Origin: Paludibacteraceae bacterium
Lineage (GTDB): Bacteria; Bacteroidota; Bacteroidia; Bacteroidales; Paludibacteraceae
Reading direction: 5' to 3'
Assembly (NCBI GenBank): GCA_017467185.1
Contig: JAFTSS010000017.1
Location: 1-64,000, forward strand
DNA: 64,000 nt
A program made the translations under genes and the position numbers. The notes beneath the pieces were generated by a model. That model was given only the letters and a program-made list of their open reading frames with translations. It did not search any database and had not been told where the DNA came from. Positions 17,007 through 25,653 of this stretch are shown one piece after another (positions within the stretch are counted from its first letter, which is position 1; every line of letters begins with the position of its first letter).

Positions 17007-18326
17007 TTACAACATTTTATACACTTTTTCAAAAAAATATACTGCCGCAATCATATGTCCTCCATAAAAATCAAAATCATATTGGATATTTTTCAAATGT
17101 TGTGATTCAAATTCAATTTTAAGATTACTACTATTGAAAAAAGGTACCATATCATCTTGAATGCTATGAAATAAATAAAGTTTAGTTTTAGGCGTCCATC
17201 GCACAATACTATTCCTTTTAACAGCATCATATAAAACAGATGTAGGAAAAGAATCCTTTTCAAAGATAATTGGTTTTAATAATAACATTATATCACTACC
17301 CAATTCCTTATTAACCTGATTCATTGTTTTACATTTCGACTCTATTAATAAAGGACATTTTTGCAATAAAAATGGTTGAAAAAAATCATTACGATTAATA
17401 CCTAAATTTTCCCCATAATTTAATCCCAAAATAAGCATTGGCAGTGAACAAGGAATGTTTGTTTGAGGATTATTTATGTAATAATCAAAAGTTCCAGCTA
17501 AATCGTATGGACCTGCACCTGCATATACCTTATGTATTGGAAATTCATAAGAATAAAATTCTTCCAATTCCTTTTGCAAAGCTAAAGTTACTGCTGCACC
17601 TTGAGAATAACCTACAAGAATTAAAGATCTATTAAAAGTGTAAGAATTTGCTTTTAAATAAGGAATAGTTGCTTCTAATAAATCAATAGCCGATGTGACA
17701 GAGCTTTTCAAATGCAAATAAGGATGAGTCAATGAATCTGAAATTCCATAACCAATATAGTCTGGCATAATAACTATGTAATCTTTAGTTGCAAAAAGAC
17801 CTTCTATACTATTTGCACAACTCGGAGCTTCGCTATTTGCACATATAGTGTAATGATTCGCTATAATAATATGTTTTGCTTTTTTATTTTTTGGAAGAAA
17901 AAGTTTACCTGAGAGAACAATAGTATCTCCTTGTGGCGAAACTGATTTATATTTAACTGCAACTTGGTCTATCGAACGATATACACTTTTCATAAAAACA
18001 TCCGTTCCAGTCTCATCACTTTTTATTTGCGTATTTGCAAAACGATTATAAAAAGTTCCATCTTTAAGAGAATTACGTAATGTATTCCAAAAATACTCTG
18101 TAATAATATTATCATCCGACACCACAATCTCGTTCATACTTGATTTAAAAGAATTCCATGTGTCCGAAAAAGAATTTTCTATTATTTCATCCACAAATCC
18201 TTTAGGTTGTTCCCCATATACATAATCTTTATAATGATCTAAATCTACATATTTTTCGGCACATACTATGCGACAAAAAACAATCATTATAAAAATAATA
18301 ACACTACTATATTTATTGTTCTGCAT
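17007..18326 (-). CDS. secreted alpha/beta-hydrolase (lipase-like)
   Basis: This 439-residue protein begins with a hydrophobic signal peptide. It carries the alpha/beta-hydrolase triad: nucleophile Ser241 in GYSQGA, an acid in QDDMVP at about 391-392, and His424 in GGHM. The sequence before the nucleophile, with DYIVIMPDYIGYGISDS, is typical of secretory lipase or prolyl-peptidase-like hydrolases. It is probably exported to the periplasm or surface and cleaves an ester or lipid. The substrate is unknown. Its start overlaps the previous gene by 14 bases, so translation is likely coupled. It is the last of a run of four minus-strand envelope genes. Confidence 0.8.
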   Translation of the reverse strand: MQNNKYSSVIIFIMIVFCRIVCAEKYVDLDHYKDYVYGEQPKGFVDEIIENSFSDTWNSFKSSMNEIVVSDDNIITEYFWNTLRNSLKDGTFYNRFANTQIKSDETGTDVFMKSVYRSIDQVAVKYKSVSPQGDTIVLSGKLFLPKNKKAKHIIIANHYTICANSEAPSCANSIEGLFATKDYIVIMPDYIGYGISDSLTHPYLHLKSSVTSAIDLLEATIPYLKANSYTFNRSLILVGYSQGAAVTLALQKELEEFYSYEFPIHKVYAGAGPYDLAGTFDYYINNPQTNIPCSLPMLILGLNYGENLGINRNDFFQPFLLQKCPLLIESKCKTMNQVNKELGSDIMLLLKPIIFEKDSFPTSVLYDAVKRNSIVRWTPKTKLYLFHSIQDDMVPFFNSSNLKIEFESQHLKNIQYDFDFYGGHMIAAVYFFEKVYKML

Positions 18327-18966
18327 ATAGTTCTTCTGCTATTCTTTTTAAATTATTCATATATCTATTCACTCTCCATTCAACGGAATTTTTATATACC
18401 TTCATAGTAACAAAAATATTAAAAAACCATCCATACTTAATATTTATATCCATCAAAAACACAGAATGTGTAGAATCAATAGGAATAATATAAATATTAC
18501 CAAATCCATGTTCCAACAAACTTTTTGAGTAAGAAACGTCTATATAAAAATGCCTATTCCAATTCGGAATATTATTCATATTTAATGAATCTACACATAA
18601 ATTTGGATTATAAATAATAGTATCTTTTTCATCTATAACAGTTCCTTCTAAAACTATATTTTTAAATCGAGTAACCCCAGGAATAACGACATCTGTCGTT
18701 ATACAACCATAATTTTTTTCTGGAACATACACCGTTTCTTTATATTCTAACAAAAATGCATTTTTTTCATCATCTTCTTGAGTTCCCACACCATAAAAAG
18801 CCCAATTAAATAATGCATCTGGAGATGTTTGAAAATCACTAACAAATCGTGCAAATATGGAATCTGACACTTCCGCTGGAGCATCAACAGGTACAGCACA
18901 AATCGTTGTATACATTTTATTTATATAAAAAGATGAGATAAAACAAAGACAATATAATAATTTCAT
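18313..18966 (-). CDS. secreted protein, START/SRPBCC-like, unknown function
   Basis: A longer reading frame opens to the right, but I place the start at ATG 18966. This methionine begins a good signal peptide (MKLLYCLCFISSFYI) and lies 2 bases after the stop of the previous gene. The mature protein of about 195 residues ends in a long amphipathic helix (NRYMNNLKRIAEE) after a strand-rich region. That layout recalls START-like lipid-binding folds. This is a weak structural guess. It probably acts in the periplasm with the lipase, whose gene it overlaps. Confidence 0.6.
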   Translation of the reverse strand: MKLLYCLCFISSFYINKMYTTICAVPVDAPAEVSDSIFARFVSDFQTSPDALFNWAFYGVGTQEDDEKNAFLLEYKETVYVPEKNYGCITTDVVIPGVTRFKNIVLEGTVIDEKDTIIYNPNLCVDSLNMNNIPNWNRHFYIDVSYSKSLLEHGFGNIYIIPIDSTHSVFLMDINIKYGWFFNIFVTMKVYKNSVEWRVNRYMNNLKRIAEELYAEQ

Positions 18967-18968
18967 AT

Positions 18969-19511
18969 TTAAATTAAAATGATTAACAAAGTAAATAATA
19001 TTGCATAAAAAGCAGCTATTTCTAACCAAAACAAAGTACAAGTCTTTAATGTTTTAGTTAGTAACCCAATAATTAAAGATATTAATAATATCCCAATACC
19101 CACATATACCACTTCATACGCAATAATAAAAATCCACACAACCGCACAAATTGCAGCTATAATAGCACAAGTATAATGAAAATAAATAAAATATTTTCGT
19201 TTCTTATACCTTGCTGTAGTAGCAACAGAAAATAAACAAACAATAGTTATGCACGGAAATAAAGAAAAAATCATCCCATAAAAATCATTATTTATTGTTA
19301 TTCTAATCCAAATAGGTAAGATTGTAACACACAAAAATAACAATAAAATAGGGAAAATTTTTCCAAACCCTTTTCGTTTTCGCTCATAACTATAATATGT
19401 AATTGAAAGATTAACTGGAATACCAAATGTTTTCAACACACAAATCAAATATATAGAAAAAACGAATATATCTATTAACAAAATTATTGTAGGCAAAAAT
19501 AATAACATCAC
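18969..19511 (-). CDS. small polytopic membrane protein, unknown
   Basis: The 180 residues contain about five hydrophobic helices with a basic KKRKYF loop between them and few other charged residues, so it should sit in the inner membrane. No family is recognised. It lies between the two secreted-protein genes with gaps of 2 and 5 bases, which makes a shared transcript very likely. A role in the envelope process served by the neighbouring lipase is inference from context only. Confidence 0.6.
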   Translation of the reverse strand: MMLLFLPTIILLIDIFVFSIYLICVLKTFGIPVNLSITYYSYERKRKGFGKIFPILLLFLCVTILPIWIRITINNDFYGMIFSLFPCITIVCLFSVATTARYKKRKYFIYFHYTCAIIAAICAVVWIFIIAYEVVYVGIGILLISLIIGLLTKTLKTCTLFWLEIAAFYAILFTLLIILI

Positions 19512-19516
19512 TACCT

Positions 19517-20041
19517 TTACTTATAAAATTGCTTATTTCTTGCTATAAGATACAATATTTGATTCATCCATCCTTGTTCTGATTTCCATGCCTTAGAAGA
19601 ATATGTATATCGAATATTTTGACTTTCTGAATAAATATTTAAAATAAAAGGATTCTGTGTCGCATATAAATCAACCAAATTTTCCCAAGATATACGTAAA
19701 CTATAACGATGTAACCACTTCCTACCATCCTTTTCTATAAAAAATGTATCAAAATCATTTATAGATATATTTCTCTGTCCTAATAATACAATAGAATCAG
19801 TTTTTAATTCATTTTCACTCCATACACTAATATTCATTGTTACTGAATCTGAATTTGTAAGATATGTAATATCCACCGATAAATCTTTTATATTCTTATT
19901 TTCCGCAGGAATATTATATGGTAAAATAAAATATAACTGCCCCTCTCTATGCGGTTTCATAATATAACGTTCCTCTATTTTTAAAGCAAACATCATAGAA
20001 CTGAAACAAAAAAAACAAAAAAACAAAAATAGTTTTTTCAT
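19517..20041 (-). CDS. secreted protein of unknown function
   Basis: This 174-residue product starts with a signal peptide (MKKLFLFFCFFCFSSMMFA). The rest is mostly predicted beta strands, with conserved-looking aromatic patches (GQLYFILPYNIP, WLHRYSLRISW). No cysteine follows the signal, so it is not a lipoprotein. It is the first gene of the four-gene minus-strand run. No family is recognised. Confidence 0.6.
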   Translation of the reverse strand: MKKLFLFFCFFCFSSMMFALKIEERYIMKPHREGQLYFILPYNIPAENKNIKDLSVDITYLTNSDSVTMNISVWSENELKTDSIVLLGQRNISINDFDTFFIEKDGRKWLHRYSLRISWENLVDLYATQNPFILNIYSESQNIRYTYSSKAWKSEQGWMNQILYLIARNKQFYK

Positions 20042-20092
20042 ACTATGCTTTTATTTAATTAACATTAATAACATAAAATAATAAAAACAAAA

Positions 20093-20119
20093 GGGAGGAC
20101 TAACAAGCTTAGTCCTCCC
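20093..20119 (-). terminator. terminator of the TRL-like lipoprotein gene
   Basis: GGGAGGACTAA (20093-20103) pairs perfectly with TTAGTCCTCCC (20109-20119) around a 5-base loop. On the minus strand it is followed by TTTTGTTTTTAT. Confidence 0.85.
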
Positions 20120-20132
20120 CTCTAAATGCTAA

Positions 20133-20444
20133 TTATTCACCATAAACAAAGTATTTTTGAGTTGTAAAAATACCCAAAATACTAACTGTTTTAACATCTA
20201 CATGGCTAATCTTAGTAATACCTGCTGTTTTTGCTGCTCTATTAACACCAGCATCACCAGTTGCAACTAATCCAAGAATACCTGTACATGTAGCAGTACC
20301 TACTTTAGAACCAACTTCATTAGAAGTTACAGCTGTTGGAGTTGTTACACCTGTATAAAGAGCACCGACTGTACCAACAGCTGCACAGCTACCCATTACA
20401 AGAGCAGTAGCAACCACAGCAAACATAATCATTATTTTTTTCAT
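20133..20444 (-). CDS. TRL-like lipoprotein
   Basis: This 103-residue lipoprotein has the lipobox cysteine at about residue 20 (MGSC). The mature part matches the TRL-like family: YTGVTTP, then GSKVGTATCTGILGLVATGDAGVNRAAKTAGITKI, and a final strand IFTTQKYFVYGE. The family is small, exported and of unknown role, sometimes found beside tRNA genes. No tRNA was seen here. It has its own TACCTTTG promoter and a strong terminator, so it is monocistronic and set apart from the four genes that follow. Confidence 0.85.
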   Translation of the reverse strand: MKKIMIMFAVVATALVMGSCAAVGTVGALYTGVTTPTAVTSNEVGSKVGTATCTGILGLVATGDAGVNRAAKTAGITKISHVDVKTVSILGIFTTQKYFVYGE

Positions 20445-20513
20445 TTTTTTTTGAAGCGATTATATCCCATTGCTTCTTCGGTTTTAATAAAAAATAATAA
20501 GTTATTTCATTTG

Positions 20514-20521
20514 CAAAGGTA
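20514..20521 (-). promoter_or_regulatory. -7 box of the TRL-like gene
   Basis: On the minus strand TACCTTTG is followed by CAAATG, about 70 bases ahead of the start codon. A T-rich TTTTTTG about 16 bases upstream may serve as the -33 element. Confidence 0.55.
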
Positions 20522-20559
20522 CAAATATAATTCTGAACAAAAAAAAAAAAAGCTTAAAA

Positions 20560-21480
20560 AAAGTTAATATTTTAAGAAAATTATGGACATATAAGCCAAA
20601 TTGCACAACATTACTATACAACTACTATCCAAATCAAAAGTGGCAGATTCTAGCAAGAGATTAGCCTTAGTTTTTCATTATAATATTTTTCATCGAACAC
20701 CAATAACAAAAAATCCGAATAACCAATAATTATTCGGATTTTATCAAAAACTTTTTAATAAAAGTTGAAAATTAAATTTGTCGGAAATTAATAAAATTAA
20801 TTTTGCCCGATAAAATAAAACCCCTCCCCACTTCGTGGATTTTGACTTCGTCTTCTTCCTCCTTACAAGGCATAATGCAAACAAGTTTGCCTTCTGCTCT
20901 TGTCATTCCCGACCTTCGGTCGCCTACCCGTAGCCTTTCATTCGTCAATTCCCCTAAAACAGAGGAGGAATATAAACACCAACAAGCATATTTAACGTCA
21001 GTTCGATATAACTTTATAGCACACGGAACCAACGGTCTTGAGCCTTGGCGAAAAACGCACTGATAACACGATTTTTTTTTCACATACCCCTCCGTTCCAC
21101 AGACATATTGAGCGGACGCACGAGCCGTGCGTCCCTACATTGAGAAGGATTTTGGCTGAATTCGCTCTTTTGCTACGCAAAAATAGTTCTACAGATTACA
21201 CGGATATCATACGGATTCATATATCGAACTTACGTTAATTTATTATTGGTGTTCGGTAAAAAATAAAGCAAATATTCAAACTATTAATAAACAAATGGGG
21301 TATAAGATAATTTTATTAGAGGGGGCTTGCTTTTTTAGTTCGACGTTTTCAACGTCGTAAAGTGTGTAAAGTTTTCTTCTTCTGCAGCTAATTTTTACTA
21401 TATCGCTTCGCTTCCCGCAAAAATCACCCGCAGTTACGCATAATTCGACGTTTTCAACGTCGTTTAATATTAATTTCTCT
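20560..21480. repeat. gene-free spacer made of dispersed repeats
   Basis: No convincing gene is present; frames through 20772-21083 have no family character. The block GTTCGATATAACTTTATAG at 21001 leads to a REP hairpin at 21114-21134, as it does again near 52.24-52.34 kb. ACAGATTACACGGAT (21191-21205) recurs at 52582. The stretch 21244-21310 has a diverged inverted copy at 46201-46268. CGACGTTTTCAACGTCG hairpins sit at 21341-21357 and 21446-21462. Confidence 0.75.
21114..21134. repeat. REP hairpin GGACGCACG-AGC-CGTGCGTCC
   Basis: A 9-bp stem with a 3-base loop is followed by CTACATTGAG. An identical hairpin lies at 52321-52341, and relatives at 52433 and 52545. It is the type of element that RAYT transposases are thought to mobilise. 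A RAYT gene is at 44.4-45.0 kb. Confidence 0.8.
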
Positions 21481-21530
21481 ATAATTTTACTGTAAAATTA
21501 TAGAGCCAACAAGCAAATTTACAACAAAAA

Positions 21531-21560
21531 AACAGCCTATTCCAAAAAGAATAGGCTGTT
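21531..21560 (-). terminator. terminator of the ribosomal locus after rplQ
   Basis: AACAGCCTATTC pairs perfectly with GAATAGGCTGTT across a 6-base loop. On the minus strand a run of T follows, 31 bases past the rplQ stop. Confidence 0.9.
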
Positions 21561-21590
21561 TCATTATTTAAATTTAACGTAAGAGCTAAA

Positions 21591-22052
21591 TTATTCAGCA
21601 GCTGGAGTTTCAGTAGCAGGAGCTTCAGCAGTTGCTTTTTTGCTACGACGAGTACGAGTAGCTTTTTTAGTTGCTTTTTCTTTAAGCATGTTTTCGTTGT
21701 AGTCAACAAGCTCAATGATACACATTTCAGCAGCATCACCTTGACGGAAACCTGTACGAAGAATACGAGTGTAACCACCAGGACGGTTAGCAATTTTTTG
21801 TGCGATTTCGCGGAACAATTCAGTAACCGCTTCTTTGCTTTGCAACTCTTTGAACACAACACGACGAGAGTGAGTAGTGTCCAATTTAGCTTTAGTCAAA
21901 AGTGGCTCAATGTAACGTTTGAGAGCTTTTGCTTTAGCTGTAGTCGTAGAAATGCGTTTGTGCATGATAAGCGAAGTTGCCATATTTGACAACATAGCGT
22001 CACGGTGCGAAGCAGTACGACCCAAATGATTGAATTTTTTATTATGTCTCAT
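21591..22052 (-). CDS. rplQ: 50S ribosomal protein L17 (bL17)
   Basis: L17 is a large-subunit protein near the exit tunnel. The core of about 125 residues shows [20 protein letters not shown] and the [19 protein letters not shown] motif. The 153-residue length reflects a low-complexity C-terminal tail rich in Lys, Ala, Thr and Pro, common in Bacteroidetes bL17. It is the last gene of the locus, 5 bases after rpoA, and is followed by a strong terminator. Confidence 0.97.
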   Translation of the reverse strand: MRHNKKFNHLGRTASHRDAMLSNMATSLIMHKRISTTTAKAKALKRYIEPLLTKAKLDTTHSRRVVFKELQSKEAVTELFREIAQKIANRPGGYTRILRTGFRQGDAAEMCIIELVDYNENMLKEKATKKATRTRRSKKATAEAPATETPAAE

Positions 22053-22057
22053 CTTGA

Positions 22058-23050
22058 TTATTCTTTATCTAATTTATATTTTGTCAAATCCATTCCGAAA
22101 GAAAGATTCAATGTAACCAATTTAGCATCCAACTCTGTGAGTGATTTTTTACCAAAGTTACGGAATTTAAGAAGTTCCGAACGTTGAATACTACACAATT
22201 GTCCGAGTGTTTCGATATCTGCAGCTTTCAAGCAGTTAAGAGCACGAACAGACAAATCGAGGTCAGCCAATTTAGTTTTGAACAACTGACGCATGTGAAG
22301 AACTTCTTCATTGAATTCATCATCACCTTTACCATCGTTGATTTCGAGAGCAATACGCTCATCGCTAAACAACATAAAGTGGTGAATCAAAATGCGAGCA
22401 GCCTCTTTCAAAGCCTCTTTTGGATGGATAGAACCATCAGTTGTAATCTCTAAAACTAAGTTCTCGTAGTCGGTCTTTTGTTCCACACGATAAGGTTGTG
22501 GATCATATTTCACGTTACGAATAGGAGTAAAGATAGCGTCAATTGGAATAATACCAATTTCAGGAGTAACCATTTTGTTCTCGTCAGCAGGAAGATAACC
22601 ACGACCTTTGATAATAGTCAACTCCATGTTGAAAGAAGCAGAAGGGTCCATACGACAGATAACCAATTCAGGATTCAAAACTTCGAAGTTTGACATCACA
22701 TCATTGAAGTCACCTGCGCGTAATTCCTCGCGACCGCTAACGTTGATAGTAAATACTTCGCCCTCAGCTTCCTCAACAAGGCGTTTAAGACGCACTTGTT
22801 TGAGGTTGAGGATGATATTTGTCACATCGTCGATAACTCCAGGGATAGTAGCGAACTCATGTTCAACACCATCGATTTTAATACATGAAATAGCGAAACC
22901 TTCGAGTGAAGAAAGAAGAATACGGCGCAAAGCATTACCTATTGTAATACCAAAACCTGGTTCCAACGGACGAAATTCGAATTTACCATAAAAATCGTTC
23001 GCTTCCAACATGATTACCTTATCTGGTTTTTGAAATGCTAATATTGCCAT
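22058..23050 (-). CDS. rpoA: DNA-directed RNA polymerase subunit alpha
   Basis: This subunit dimerises and nucleates RNA polymerase assembly. The 330-residue protein has the N-terminal domain with [20 protein letters not shown] and the C-terminal domain that contacts UP elements and activators ([22 protein letters not shown], then [14 protein letters not shown]). Length and domain order are normal. It is co-transcribed between rpsD and rplQ, the standard alpha-operon order. Confidence 0.98.
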   Translation of the reverse strand: MAILAFQKPDKVIMLEANDFYGKFEFRPLEPGFGITIGNALRRILLSSLEGFAISCIKIDGVEHEFATIPGVIDDVTNIILNLKQVRLKRLVEEAEGEVFTINVSGREELRAGDFNDVMSNFEVLNPELVICRMDPSASFNMELTIIKGRGYLPADENKMVTPEIGIIPIDAIFTPIRNVKYDPQPYRVEQKTDYENLVLEITTDGSIHPKEALKEAARILIHHFMLFSDERIALEINDGKGDDEFNEEVLHMRQLFKTKLADLDLSVRALNCLKAADIETLGQLCSIQRSELLKFRNFGKKSLTELDAKLVTLNLSFGMDLTKYKLDKE

Positions 23051-23060
23051 AATTCATTTA

Positions 23061-23666
23061 TTATTTAGAGTACAACTCAACGATTAATTGTTCTTTGATA
23101 TTTTCTGGAATATCTGCACGTTCTGGAGTGTGAAGATATGTACCAGCCATGTTAGCTTCGTTCCATTCCAACCAAGGATATTTGCTGTGGTTGAAACCAT
23201 TCAAGCTTTCGTTAATAACGAGCATAGATTTATCGCGTTCACGAACTGCAACAACTTGACCTTGTTTCAAAGAGTAAGAAGGGATGTTTACAACTTTACC
23301 ATCTACTGTAATGTGTTTGTGAGAAACAAGTTGACGAGCAGCAGCACGAGTAGGTGCCATACCCAAACGATAAACTACGTTATCAAGACGAGCTTCAAGA
23401 AGTTGGAGAAGAATTTCACCAGTAATACCTTTTTTAGATTGAGCTTTTTTAAACAAATTAGAGAATTGTTTTTCAAGCACACCATAAGTATATTTAGCTT
23501 TTTGTTTCTCTCTCAATTGAGTACCATACTCTGAAGTTTTACGTTTACGAGAGTTACCGTGTTGTCCAGGAGCATAGTTTCTTCTTGCTTGAGCTTTGTC
23601 AGGTCCAAAGATAGGCTCGCCAAATTTACGAGCAATTCTTGATTTAGGTCCAGTATATCTTGCCAT
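23061..23666 (-). CDS. rpsD: 30S ribosomal protein S4 (uS4)
   Basis: S4 is a primary 16S rRNA binder and small-subunit assembly nucleator. In many bacteria it also represses the alpha operon. The 201 residues include the S4 RNA-binding domain ([35 protein letters not shown]). The N terminus, [21 protein letters not shown], lacks the four-cysteine zinc motif. It lies between rpsK and rpoA. Confidence 0.98.
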   Translation of the reverse strand: MARYTGPKSRIARKFGEPIFGPDKAQARRNYAPGQHGNSRKRKTSEYGTQLREKQKAKYTYGVLEKQFSNLFKKAQSKKGITGEILLQLLEARLDNVVYRLGMAPTRAAARQLVSHKHITVDGKVVNIPSYSLKQGQVVAVRERDKSMLVINESLNGFNHSKYPWLEWNEANMAGTYLHTPERADIPENIKEQLIVELYSK

Positions 23667-23689
23667 TTTTTACTTAATTTTTTAAAGGT

Positions 23690-24079
23690 TTATACTCTAC
23701 GACGTTTAGCAGGACGACAACCGTTGTGTGGAAGTGGAGTAACATCAACGATTTCAGTTACTTCAATACCTGCACCGTGTACTGTACGAATAGCAGATTC
23801 ACGACCGTTACCTGGTCCTTTAACATAAGCTTTTACTTTGCGCAAACCAAGATCGTAAGCTACTTTAGCGCAATCTTGTGCTGCCATTTGAGCTGCGTAT
23901 GGAGTGTTCTTTTTAGAACCACGGAAGCCCATTTTACCAGCTGATGACCAAGAGATAACTTGTCCCTCGCCATTAGCGATAGTTACAATGATATTATTAA
24001 ATGAAGAGTGCACGTGCAATTGACCAACACCGTCAACTTTAACGACTCTTTTTTTGGTTGTTACTGTTTTCTTTGCCAT
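23690..24079 (-). CDS. rpsK: 30S ribosomal protein S11 (uS11)
   Basis: S11 belongs to the 30S platform and contacts the Shine-Dalgarno helix. The 129 residues have the conserved NNTIVTI-like start of the fold ([21 protein letters not shown]) and the C-terminal [13 protein letters not shown] that ends nearly all bacterial S11. It follows rpsM by 27 bases. Confidence 0.98.
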   Translation of the reverse strand: MAKKTVTTKKRVVKVDGVGQLHVHSSFNNIIVTIANGEGQVISWSSAGKMGFRGSKKNTPYAAQMAAQDCAKVAYDLGLRKVKAYVKGPGNGRESAIRTVHGAGIEVTEIVDVTPLPHNGCRPAKRRRV

Positions 24080-24106
24080 TTTAACATTGGTTTTTTAAGC
24101 AGTTAA

Positions 24107-24487
24107 TTACTTAGTTGCTTTTTTCTTGTTAGCAACAGTTTTCTTTTTACCTTTGCGAGTACGTGCGTTGTTTTTAGTACTTTGTCCACGAAGTGGAAGA
24201 CCAATACGGTGACGTACACCACGGTAACAACCGATATCCATCAAACGTTTGATGTTCAATTGCACTTCTGAGCGGAGGTCACCCTCTACTTTGAAGTTAG
24301 CACCAATGATTTCACGAATTTTTGCAGCTTGGTCATCAGTCCAATCTTGAACTTTAGTATCGAAATCGACACCAGCTTCTGTCAAAATTTGACGAGCTCT
24401 ACTGCGACCTATTCCGTAGATATAAGTCAATCCAACTTCCCCGCGTTTGTTTTGGGGTAAATCTACTCCGACGATTCTTATTGCCAT
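24107..24487 (-). CDS. rpsM: 30S ribosomal protein S13 (uS13)
   Basis: S13 sits in the 30S head and bridges to the 50S subunit and P-site tRNA. The 126 residues show [27 protein letters not shown], the [17 protein letters not shown] motif, and the basic C-terminal extension ([18 protein letters not shown]). It follows rpmJ by 15 bases. Confidence 0.98.
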   Translation of the reverse strand: MAIRIVGVDLPQNKRGEVGLTYIYGIGRSRARQILTEAGVDFDTKVQDWTDDQAAKIREIIGANFKVEGDLRSEVQLNIKRLMDIGCYRGVRHRIGLPLRGQSTKNNARTRKGKKKTVANKKKATK

Positions 24488-24502
24488 AAACTAAAATTTA
24501 AA

Positions 24503-24619
24503 TTAACCCTGACGAAGTTTGAATTTAGGGTTTTTTTTGTTAATAACATACAAACGACCTTTTCTGCGAACGATTTTGCAGTCATCAGTGCGTTTTTTAA
24601 TTGAAGCTCTTACTTTCAT
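24503..24619 (-). CDS. rpmJ: 50S ribosomal protein L36 (bL36)
   Basis: This small protein is easy to miss. The 38-residue product begins [20 protein letters not shown] and ends KFKLRQG. It has a single cysteine, so it is the zinc-free Bacteroidetes form. It lies in its standard place between infA (25-base gap) and rpsM. L36 stabilises 23S rRNA domains. Confidence 0.95.
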   Translation of the reverse strand: MKVRASIKKRTDDCKIVRRKGRLYVINKKNPKFKLRQG

Positions 24620-24644
24620 AGTAAAGAAAAATTTTATTTAGTGT

Positions 24645-24863
24645 TTATTTATATCTAAACGATATACGACCTTTTGTAAGATCATAAGGTGACATTTCGA
24701 CTTTCACTTTATCTCCAGGGAGAATACGAATGTAGTGCATGCGCATCTTACCTGAGATACTAGCGGTAATTTCATGTCCATTTTCAAGTTCTACACGGAA
24801 CATTGCGTTAGACAACGCTTCCACAACTACTCCGTCTTGTTCAATAACGCCTTGTTTAGCCAT
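24645..24863 (-). CDS. infA: translation initiation factor IF-1
   Basis: IF-1 occupies the A site of the 30S subunit during initiation. The 72-residue S1-like OB fold is complete: [29 protein letters not shown], then [30 protein letters not shown]. It starts 6 bases after the map stop codon, the usual order secY-map-infA-rpmJ. Confidence 0.98.
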   Translation of the reverse strand: MAKQGVIEQDGVVVEALSNAMFRVELENGHEITASISGKMRMHYIRILPGDKVKVEMSPYDLTKGRISFRYK

Positions 24864-24869
24864 AATTGA

Positions 24870-25649
24870 TTATCGTTGATTTAATACTGATTCAATAATA
24901 CTAAAGTCAGAAAGAATATCGGCTTTTCCTTTTGCAACTGCTACAGCATTTTCAAAATGAGCCGATGGTTTGCCATCACGAGTACGCGTTGTCCAACCAT
25001 CACGTTCAACAATGATATCACGCTTGCCAAGATTAATCATTGGCTCGATGCAGAGAGTCATACCAGTTTTCAACATTGTACCTCTACCGCGACTACCATA
25101 ATTAGGAACTTCTGGAGATTCATGCATCTTGCGTCCTACTCCATGTCCTACAAACTCGCGAACAACAGAAAAACCTTTGGCTTCACAATGATTTTGAATT
25201 GCATAACCGAGGTCTCCTAAACGACGACCTTCGACTGCTTGCTCAATACCTTTGAAAAGAGACTCCTTAGTTGTTTCCAAAAGTAACTTCACCTCATCAG
25301 AAATTTCACCAACGGCAAATGTATAAGCAGAATCGCCAACAAAGCCATTTTTGAAAGTACCACAATCGACCGAAATAATATCGCCATCTTTAAGTACAAC
25401 CTTATCAGAAGGAATACCATGAACGACTTGGTCATTAACTGAAGTACAAAGTGAAGCAGGAAAACCACAATAACCCTTAAAGGCAGGAGTAGCTCCATTA
25501 TCGCGAATAAACTCTTCAGCAAGTTTATCAAGTTGAGCGGTTGTAATACCTGGCTGAATTACCTTAGCTAATTCAGCCAGAGTTTTACATACCAACAAAT
25601 TGCTTTCTCTAAGCAATTCTATTTCTTCTTCTGTCTTAAGAAATATCAT
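24870..25649 (-). CDS. map: methionine aminopeptidase type I
   Basis: The enzyme removes the initiator methionine from nascent proteins, using two metal ions. The 259 residues carry the metal-ligand motifs: ISVDCGTFKNGFVGDSAYTF with two Asp, GHGVGRKMHESPEVPNYG with the His, CIEPMINLG with Glu, and a final Glu in HFENAVAV. There is no N-terminal extension (type Ia). It lies 4 bases after secY, so processing and export genes are coupled. Confidence 0.97.
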   Translation of the reverse strand: MIFLKTEEEIELLRESNLLVCKTLAELAKVIQPGITTAQLDKLAEEFIRDNGATPAFKGYCGFPASLCTSVNDQVVHGIPSDKVVLKDGDIISVDCGTFKNGFVGDSAYTFAVGEISDEVKLLLETTKESLFKGIEQAVEGRRLGDLGYAIQNHCEAKGFSVVREFVGHGVGRKMHESPEVPNYGSRGRGTMLKTGMTLCIEPMINLGKRDIIVERDGWTTRTRDGKPSAHFENAVAVAKGKADILSDFSIIESVLNQR

Positions 25650-25653
25650 CTTA

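Noticed and set aside
18967-19041. 25-residue N-terminal extension of the START-like secreted protein
   Set aside because: It would overlap the upstream gene by 73 bases and place the signal peptide internally. ATG 18966 begins a normal signal peptide.
20772-21083. 103-codon minus-strand ORF (and the plus-strand ORF over it)
   Set aside because: It lies in dispersed-repeat DNA, part of which recurs near 52.24 kb as non-coding sequence. Composition and motifs do not look like a protein.
21479-21862. 127-codon minus-strand ORF overlapping rplQ
   Set aside because: It is an alternative frame of rplQ, running through the terminator. The Leu/Lys-rich sequence is a frame artefact of the alanine-lysine tail.
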